The notes beneath the pieces are model-generated. The model saw only the letters and a list, made by a program, of their open reading frames with translations. It had not been told where the DNA came from and ran no database searches. This document shows, piece by piece, positions 57,269 to 64,000 of a stretch of 64,000 nucleotides of DNA. Each line of letters opens with the position of its first letter. The first letter of the stretch is position 1. The position numbers were made by a program, and so were the translations under genes. Source of the DNA: Caenorhabditis elegans (Eukaryota > Nematoda > Chromadorea > Rhabditida > Rhabditidae); assembly GCF_000002985.6 (NCBI RefSeq), contig NC_003283.11:16245501-16309500 (forward strand). Direction: 5' to 3'.

Positions 57269-60200
57269 ATGAAAATTGCTCCTTTCCTGTTTTTCATAGT
57301 TTGTCTTTTTGCAACTGTGTTTTGTGAAAATTGGAAGGTGAGTTTTAATTATTTAAATTTTTTTTCAAAATTTTCAGCTTTTTTTTTACAGGAAGTATTC
57401 CTAGCTAAAGCTGCTGATCAGAAAATCACAGGAGTTAGTGAACAATGTGCAAATGACACTGAAACGTGGCAGAAGTCTTTGAAAATGGTGGCTGAGTTAT
57501 CTGCAGAATGTTTAATTGAGCAAAAGTGTACAAAGGAGGAATTGAAAACGATCGAAGATAATTTTTATGCGGTTGAACGTTAGTTTTTGAATAATACATA
57601 AAACCGACAACTAAATATTTTTTATATTTCAGAATACGATGCTTGGGGTAAAATCCCGCTAACTGGGCTATTCCAGCTCCCAATATTATTTGATGGGTCT
57701 TATCAAGAATGTGAGCGGATAAGTGGGAAGAAGTATGCGACAAATTATTGCTATATGGTTTTGATGCCAGGAAAAGTGAGTTAATTTTAAATTATTTTTC
57801 TATTGGAAAGGCACGAGGAGCCAGAAAGTCCCATTTCGGTTTGATCTTCGAAAAATGCGGGAGTAGAGACGCAGGCATCTCATCTGATTTCGCATGGTTA
57901 ATAGCGTGCTGACGTCACAATTTTCTTGAAAAATACTTCCGCATTTCTGTAGATCAAACTGTACAGCGTGACACCACGTGGAAAGGTTTACGAAAAACCT
58001 AACCTGTCACCTGATCTCAAGCCAATAGAATTCCAGAATGCGACGTGTCACATGTCAGATGGTTTACCAACTACATTTTTCTTCCGGGGAGCTGTTTGCA
58101 TGCCATACTCCTGCAGTGAACAAGATCTTCCAACAGTCTATAATCAAGTCTCCGATCAACCATTCACTGCGTGTGCAGCATTTTGTTCAAGCTACCCCGT
58201 TAAGAAAACTCCCGCATTTTGGGGATTCACTTCTTTTATGGCTGTGATGATTGGTATTGCTTTGTTGGCAACAGTTATTGATTATTTGAAAGATGCGCTG
58301 AAAAAAGAGGATGAGAAAAGGGAGGATAGTCGAATTCTGCAAATCCTTCTAACATTTTCATTATGGACTAATGCAGAGCTGCTATTGAGTGTGAAAGAGC
58401 AAAAACCAGGATTTATAAAATGTTTGGATTGTATTCGATTCCTATCTATGCTGTGGGTTGTTACAGGACACACATTTTCTTATTTAACAACTCCAGGTAA
58501 ATCTTGATTTGACACACAAGCATAGCTACGATAAAGTTTCAAAAACTTCAAATTTCAGACCAAATCGAATCGATTCTCCCATTCTTCGGTCGATTCTGGA
58601 ATCATCTTGTTATGAATGCATTCTACTCAGTGGATACATTTTTCTTATTATCAGGACTCGTTGTTTCATATCTCTTTTTCAAAACCAAACTCAAAGTATC
58701 TCAAATCAAAAGCCCAATCACATGGATCCTTTTCTACGTGCATAGATATCTCCGATTGACTCCTCCACTAATGTTTTTCCTTGGATTCTTTGTGGTTTAT
58801 GGCAAATATTTTCAAGGTCCCGGGGTAGCATCACAATTGAGTAAGTTCAGAATATTGTTTTTTTTTGGCTAACTAGTAAAAAATTCTAGATCAACAAAAT
58901 GGCGAAGTGGATACTTGTCAAACATACTGGTGGAAAAATTTGATCTACATTAACAATCTTATGTCGGGTGATACCCAGTGCTACGGAATCACATGGTACC
59001 TGGGAGCAGACACTCAGCTTTACCTAGTTGCTCCAATTTTCCTTATCGGGCTGTATTTCTCGTTTGCCATTGGAACAGCACTCCTTACCGCAGCTACAAT
59101 CGGAAGTGTTATCACAGTATATATTTTGTTCAGCACCTACGATCTACCTGCAGACTTTTTCGGAAATGGGTATGACTGGCTTTAATCGAAATAAAAAAAA
59201 AACTTATTGATTTTTAGTGATGCGACCCACTTCTACGACATGATTTATATAAAGCCTTGGATCAGATGTCCCCCATATTTTGTCGGGATACTTGTCGGGT
59301 ATTTACTTGCAACTTATGGAAAAAGGAAGCTTCGATTGAATTGGGCACTTGCAGTAACTGGATGGATTGTGGCTTTTTCATTGGGAGCATTGTGTATATT
59401 CTCAACTTATGATTACGATAATAAAGTTAAATGGAGGTAAGACTAAGCCTTCCGTGAGGGTAAAAAAAAGGTAGGGCACGTTGATACCCTTTTTTACCCT
59501 TTACCCGAACAGGGACACATTACCCTATGTCTCCACGTAATAATACGAATTTTAAGTATTATTCACTTTATTTGTCAAATTTTCGTTTTTAGAAATGAAA
59601 TTTCTATGAAAATTGGGCATAGGGTAGGGTAGGGTAGGGCAGAGGGTAGGGTAGGGAGGGTAAAAACTCACCCTCATAGAAGGCTTAGGTAAGACACATG
59701 TATTTACGGAAGACAGATAATAAGTATGAAATTTGGTTCAAAAAGTTGAGGGTCTCTTTCAGACTTGGGTACTTGGGTACCTCAGGCTCTGAAACAGGCA
59801 TTTTAAAGTTTTTTTTTTTCTGGCAGACTTCATGATCAAAATTCATTAAAGAGAGGTCACCAAGTTCTTTTACTACCTAGTTAAGGTATAAGATCCGAAT
59901 ATTGTAACTGAATCGAACCGGTATCTGAACAAAGTCAAAGTCATGTCTGAATTTTCATCGGTATTAGACACCAATTTCTCTTCTTTTCAGTATCTTCTCC
60001 CGTGCAACCTACTACAACTTCTCCCGTCTGGCCTGGTCTTTTGCACTCTCCTGGGTTATTGTTGCTAACCATATGGGATGGGGAGGTACCGTATCCCTAC
60101 AGTAACCACAAATGACCTAGCTATTTCAGGCCCCATTGACGCCTTCATGTCCCATCCAATGTGGCAACCATTTGGAAGACTTTCTTATTGTGCCTACATT

Positions 60201-60611
60201 GTTCATTACGTTGTGTTATACATGTACCTGATGATTGGAGACGCCAGTATTCATTTTTATTCCAGTTTTCAAATTGTAAGTCGGATATTAAATTTTAAAA
60301 AAGATAAGATCTGAATTTATATTTGCAGTTCATGTATTACGCTGTTCCAACAACCGTACTGTCCTATATTTTTGCATTTTTCTGGAGTTGCCTATTCGAA
60401 ATTCCATTTTTAAAGTAGGTTTTTTGGATGAACGGTGAAACATTAATCTTGGAGCTTTAGACTCGAAAAAATGCTGATCGAATTGATAATTGGAGGAGCC
60501 AGAGATCGGAATCGGGAAGATATTGAGAAGCAGAAGACACTTCTTAAAACCAAAGAGAATGAGTTGTGGGCTGTGGAAGAAACTGTACAATCTACAAATG
60601 AAAAGTTTTAG
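57269..60611 (+). CDS. NRF-6/oac-type membrane acyltransferase, copy C
   Basis: Third acyltransferase. Exons 57269-57337, 57392-57578, 57633-57775, 58037-58496, 58559-58840, 58890-59169, 59218-59436, 59991-60085, 60130-60275, 60329-60414 and 60461-60611 give 705 residues. Exons 1-10 match copy B in length exactly. The signal peptide is IAPFLFFIVCLFATVFC. NRF-domain blocks are GVSEQCANDTETW, YQECERISGKKYATNYCYM, NATCHMSDG and AVCMPYSC. The acyltransferase domain runs from CLDCIRFLSMLWVVTGHTFS through ITWYLGADTQLYLVAPIFL and PIDAFMSHPMWQPFGRLSYC. The tail ends TNEKF. Intron 7 (554 bp) contains an inserted inverted-repeat element at 59443-59688, where copy B has 48 bp. An alternative 5' extension of exon 4 by 84 nt would also be in frame. 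Confidence 0.86.
59443..59688. mobile_element. MITE-like insertion that duplicated a splice donor
   Basis: Terminal inverted repeats ctaagccttccgtgagggt (59443-59461) and accctcatagaaggcttag (59670-59688) match with two or three mismatches. The element is flanked on both sides by GTAAGA (59437-59442 and 59689-59694), a 6-bp target duplication that is also the donor of intron 7 in acyltransferase copy C. Inside, 59621-59660 has repeated TAGGG runs able to form a G-quadruplex on the sense strand. Confidence 0.8.
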
Positions 60612-62181
60612 GAAACCTATTTTTAAATATTTTTGTACATAAAGTTTTAGATTGTTTTACTTAATTTTTGATAGAAATTTTCATTTTTGCATTTTATCAG
60701 TTTGAGTAGGCTCGCTGTTGCAAGAGTTTGGAGCTCACAAAATGTGGCATACAAAGTATGCAAAATAATTTTCACTTCCAAGTACGGAAATACAAAATAC
60801 GTTGGATTCTGATAGTTAGAACCGGTGCCAGATAACTCAAAAAAGAAAAAAAATAAGTAAACTAAATTTCAAAAGCACAAACTAATAAATTCCAAAAAAC
60901 TTCGAGTTGTTCTCGATTATTGACTTTATAAATCATGTTATTTCGTTACTACTTTTGCACCACTTTTATGATGTTTATTTTTGACATATCTGTTGAAAAC
61001 ATGATCATAAAGCATACTTTTTTGAAAACTGGATCTTTTCCTTTTATGCAAGGCAGTAAACAAAATAAGATGTCGTTGAATTATGGGTTGGTTCCCAGTT
61101 CCGCCAATCTATACTGCGCTCTGAAATGTACTGAATCTAGGGAACTGGAATCGTGAGTTTTCTGTTTTGAAAAAAAATTTTATCTGAAAATTTTATGTTT
61201 TTTTTTAATTATTAATTTTATAGAAAATTGTTTCGAAACTTTTTCAAAAAATATGCAAGTTTTATGTTAGGGTTCCGAATAAATTTTTTCAATGAGATTT
61301 TCGTGGAAATATATTTTTTAGGCTGAAAATCGGGAAGCTAAATTTTTACAATTCTAGATTTTTTTGAAACTTGAAAATCAATTTTTAAGCTTTTCTTAAA
61401 CAAAGAAAATAGTTTATATGAATGTTTCCAATCTCCTTTTTATAGTTTGAGCGTTCATTCAATATTCGCGTGTTAAACCTTGAGCTCAATTTTAAAGGAG
61501 AAGTACATTTTGCTGCTCTATATTCTTCTATAACTTCTCAAATTGTTCTCATGATCTAGTTAATTTTGAAGCGTTTTTGGCACGCATTCATGAATATTTT
61601 CAAGAAAAAAGATGTCCACAATTCTTTAATCAACCACAATTTCCATTAAATCTGAAAAGGTAATCATTTTTCGTTTTATTATATTGTTAAGAGAAAATCA
61701 TATATTCTTCAAAAATTAGTATTTCTTCAAAATAATGTCATCTGAATGTTTGTATACAGTTGTAATTCTAAAAACATTGATAGTTTTGCTGAAATTCCAG
61801 AATTCCAATATGTCACTATTTTCTGACTAATCTGAGCTCTAAAATATATACCTTGACCCGTTTAGTCATGCTTTCTACTTTCTACTGTAGCCCACTTCCG
61901 TCCTTAAAAAAATCACGTGAAACACTTTGAACCGGGTGTCAAAATTAATCAAATCTCACAAACACATTTGCGCAAATCAGAAATTCCCCAAATTGTTGTT
62001 GTTGTGGATAAAAGGTAACACCTTGCATAAGTTGTAACTCAATAAGCCTGCCGATAACACAATAAACCAAACGTGTTTCTATATTTTGAGCGTTCTTCCT
62101 GATAACTGACTAGAAGAGCAAAAGCTCGAAAAGCCTTGGGATCAAGCTGCTTATTATCTTCTGTTCAAAGACCTAATCAAT
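60612..62181. other. Intergenic; exon-like open stretches without a gene model
   Basis: Open stretches near 60940-61155 (ending LNYGLVPSSANLYCALK then a GT), 61449-61546 (after an ATAG acceptor-like site) and 61555-61661 look exon-like. They cannot be joined in one frame without stops. This may be a decayed gene or chance. The 3' end presumably holds the promoter of the receptor gene. Confidence 0.35.
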
Positions 62182-64000
62182 ATGTTTGAGCACATTCCAA
62201 TGTTTCACGTCGTTTGTCAATTTGTTTTTTGTATTCTGGCAATTTTATTCATGGTGTATGATATTGCATTATTGATGGCAACATATGCCTATCGGAACGA
62301 TCAAAATATTCCATTTGCCTATTTAATTGTGATGAATGTTTGTGGAGTTCTGTGTAAAATTGCGTTCATCACAGATTTCGCGACATATTTGGCATTGCCG
62401 TATTATGAGTATTTGTGTGAGTTTTATTACAAATTTGAAATCATTTTACACACTGACCAATCAGCGATGCGCAAAGGGCGAAGCCAACGTCGCTGATTGG
62501 TGGACTTTTATTTATAGAAGTTCGGATATCGAATGAAAAATTTTGAAAATCTGAAAAAATAATTGTAGAGCTTTTCACCCACTTTTTACATCATCTGTAG
62601 CACATAGCCGAATAGAAATTTGTGTTTCCAAAAGATCGAAGCAGCCGACAATGTTTTCCTAACCCGTAAGATGTCGAGCGCCGTGGAATGCATTATTTCA
62701 GACCTAGTAGCCACAGTCATTGAAATTTTGTGAAAAACTTAATAAACTATATTTTTCCAGCATACCGTGAAATGATTGGACGTGAATTCACAATGCTCGG
62801 CACATTGACATATTTTATTCCAATGTGCGTCAGTGTTCTCATGACGATGAATCGATTTTTCATCGTGATCCGGCCGACAGATCAACGAGTTTTCGGTCAA
62901 CGAAGGATCTTTTTCTATAGCTTTTTGATTTTGGTGAGCTTGAGTGTTTACGATTTCAATACAATTAAATATAAAACTTTCAGATCCTCTGCTTCACTCT
63001 CCTCCTGATCCCTCGTCTCTCCTACTGCCCAGTCAACTTCCTCGCTAGTACACTGGTCTTCCTGACGGCATGTGCTCCAGAAAGACATCCTGTGACAAAA
63101 TTCACAAATATCAATGCAATCTGGGTGCCGACGACCCTTCTAGTCATCAATGTCCTTATGATGCTCCATTTGAAAGCTCACCGCTATGATTTTTACACGA
63201 GGATACGGCAAAAATCGTCGGTTATTTCAATGCTGTCTTCGAGCAGCTTGGCGCAGAGTCAACTGAAAAGGGAGAATATGCTCATGCGGCAGACGGTTGC
63301 AATCACAGTTGGACTGTCGTTTTATGAAGTTGGATCTCTGTTAATGAGAACGTTTCCTGTAAGTTTGATTCAAAGGAAAATTTACAAAATGCTCCGTTTT
63401 AAAATCGTCGTGTCAAAGTTTTTTGGAAATTCATATAGGAATTTAGATTATTCTTCTTTTTGAAAATTAACTTGTTTTTTATTAAAAAATTACGAAAGTT
63501 TCTCAAAAACTGAATTTAACCTCAATATCAGCACAGGTCGTTTTTGAGCAACTTTTCGGTTTTTCAAACTGAAAGTAAATTTATTTTTAAAAATTGTAAA
63601 TGTTTTTCTAGATGACTATTTTAATTTCCAAAAAAAACTTCGACACGACGCTGAGAAAAATAAATTTATAGCACACCTCTGCAGTTTGTTTGTCTTGTTC
63701 CCTCAGCGGATCATGCGCAGCCGACATCAGTCGAGGAACGCGTGGGCCACTTAATTCGATGATCGCGGTCCTCGATCGATGTCGGCTGCGCATTCTTTTC
63801 CCAGCAAATCTACAAAACTGTCCAATTGGGTAGGGAAAACCAAATTTTACAGCCAAAATGCACTTCAATATAATGAGCATATAATCTTTAAATATGTATC
63901 TGTCAATTTCCAGGACGCGTATAACAGTCTACCTCAATACGTGCGGGATTTAACATTTTATTTTCGCCTTGAGACCATATGTGCCATAAACTTTTTCGTC
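62182..64000 (+). CDS. Serpentine chemoreceptor, srxa-like, 3' end outside the window
   Basis: A seven-transmembrane receptor running off the right edge. Exons 62182-62416, 62761-62933, 62984-63358 and 63914 to beyond 64000 join in consistent phase. The sequence starts MFEHIPMFHVVCQFVFCILA. It continues IALLMATYAYRNDQNIPFA, REFTMLGTLTYFIPMCVSVL, MTMNRFFIVIRPTDQRVFG, LCFTLLLIPRLSYCPVNFLA, TACAPERHPVTKFTNINAI and ENMLMRQTVAITVGLSFYEV. The MNRF..VIRPTD motif after TM3 and the RHP segment suggest the srxa class; a related class such as srx or srsx is possible. Intron 1 holds a CCAATCAGCG palindrome (62457-62500) and a GCAGCCGACA motif; intron 3 holds a GCAGCCGACA palindrome. Confidence 0.75.
62457..62500. 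repeat. Palindromic CCAATCAGCG element, copy 2
   Basis: Arms ccaatcagcg and cgctgattgg, interior gcgcaaagggcg. It is the reverse orientation of the element at 10031-10079, here in intron 1 of the srxa-like gene. Confidence 0.75.
63717..63789. repeat. Palindromic GCAGCCGACA element, longest copy
   Basis: Arms gcagccgacatc and gatgtcggctgc enclose about 50 bp that is itself partly self-complementary (cgaggaacgcg and cgcggtcctcg). It lies in intron 3 of the srxa-like gene. A partial match (gacatcgatcgagg) occurs near 28110. Confidence 0.8.

Noticed and set aside
57953-58036. Extra coding sequence before exon 4 of acyltransferase copy C (VTPRGKVYEKPNLS)
   Set aside because: It is in frame with a possible acceptor, but copy B has exactly 460 nt for exon 4 and nothing comparable, so the shorter exon is preferred.
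1-64000. tRNA, rRNA or other structured RNA genes
   Set aside because: I saw no convincing tRNA A/B boxes with a cloverleaf, nor rRNA-like blocks, by eye. A covariance-model scan would be needed to exclude small ncRNAs.

Overview
The window reads as nuclear DNA of a Caenorhabditis nematode, most likely C. elegans, from a chromosome-arm-like gene-family region. The base composition is AT-rich and the genes are compact, with many 45-60 bp introns whose acceptors are TTTCAG-like. The families are ones expanded in Caenorhabditis: serpentine chemoreceptors (srh, str, srbc, srxa-like), a receptor guanylyl cyclase, supplementary nuclear hormone receptors, DUF19 secreted proteins, an F-box/FTH protein, NRF-6-type acyltransferases and DUF1647. 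The chromosome and most gene symbols cannot be assigned from the sequence alone.

Layout. 0-3 kb: the 3' stump of an srh receptor, then an apparently intact srh gene. 3-8.3 kb (-): a receptor guanylyl cyclase. 8.8-10.8 kb (-): a GT49/bgnt-type glycosyltransferase. 12.9-18.4 kb (+): two tandem nuclear hormone receptors. 19.6-25.7 kb (-): three DUF19 genes with an F-box/FTH gene among them, flanked by inverted copies of one interspersed repeat. 26.1-30 kb: a Lys/Glu-rich protein and two small membrane proteins, with a 15-bp minisatellite of about 32 units nested inside another tandem repeat. 30.4-35.1 kb (+): an str receptor and a CYP4-clan P450. 35.1-42.2 kb (-): three type II glycosyltransferase-like genes. 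43.3-60.6 kb (+): three NRF-6/oac-type acyltransferases interleaved with three srbc receptors, plus a full-length mariner element inserted at an srbc remnant. 62.2 kb to the end: the 5' part of another receptor, srxa-like.

Exon boundaries were read by eye and checked by reading-frame continuity and by comparing paralogs. The three acyltransferase genes share identical exon lengths for nearly every exon, which supports those models strongly. The same comparison shows a 20-nt deficit in exon 4 of the first copy, so it is probably a pseudogene.

The genes do not form one pathway. They look like environment-facing gene families (chemosensation, xenobiotic metabolism, surface or secreted glycans) that grow by local duplication. 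I did not find a clearly new biological system. The most unusual points are two GC-AG introns, an insertion that duplicated a splice donor inside an acyltransferase intron, the nested minisatellite, and a dispersed palindrome family sitting mostly in introns.
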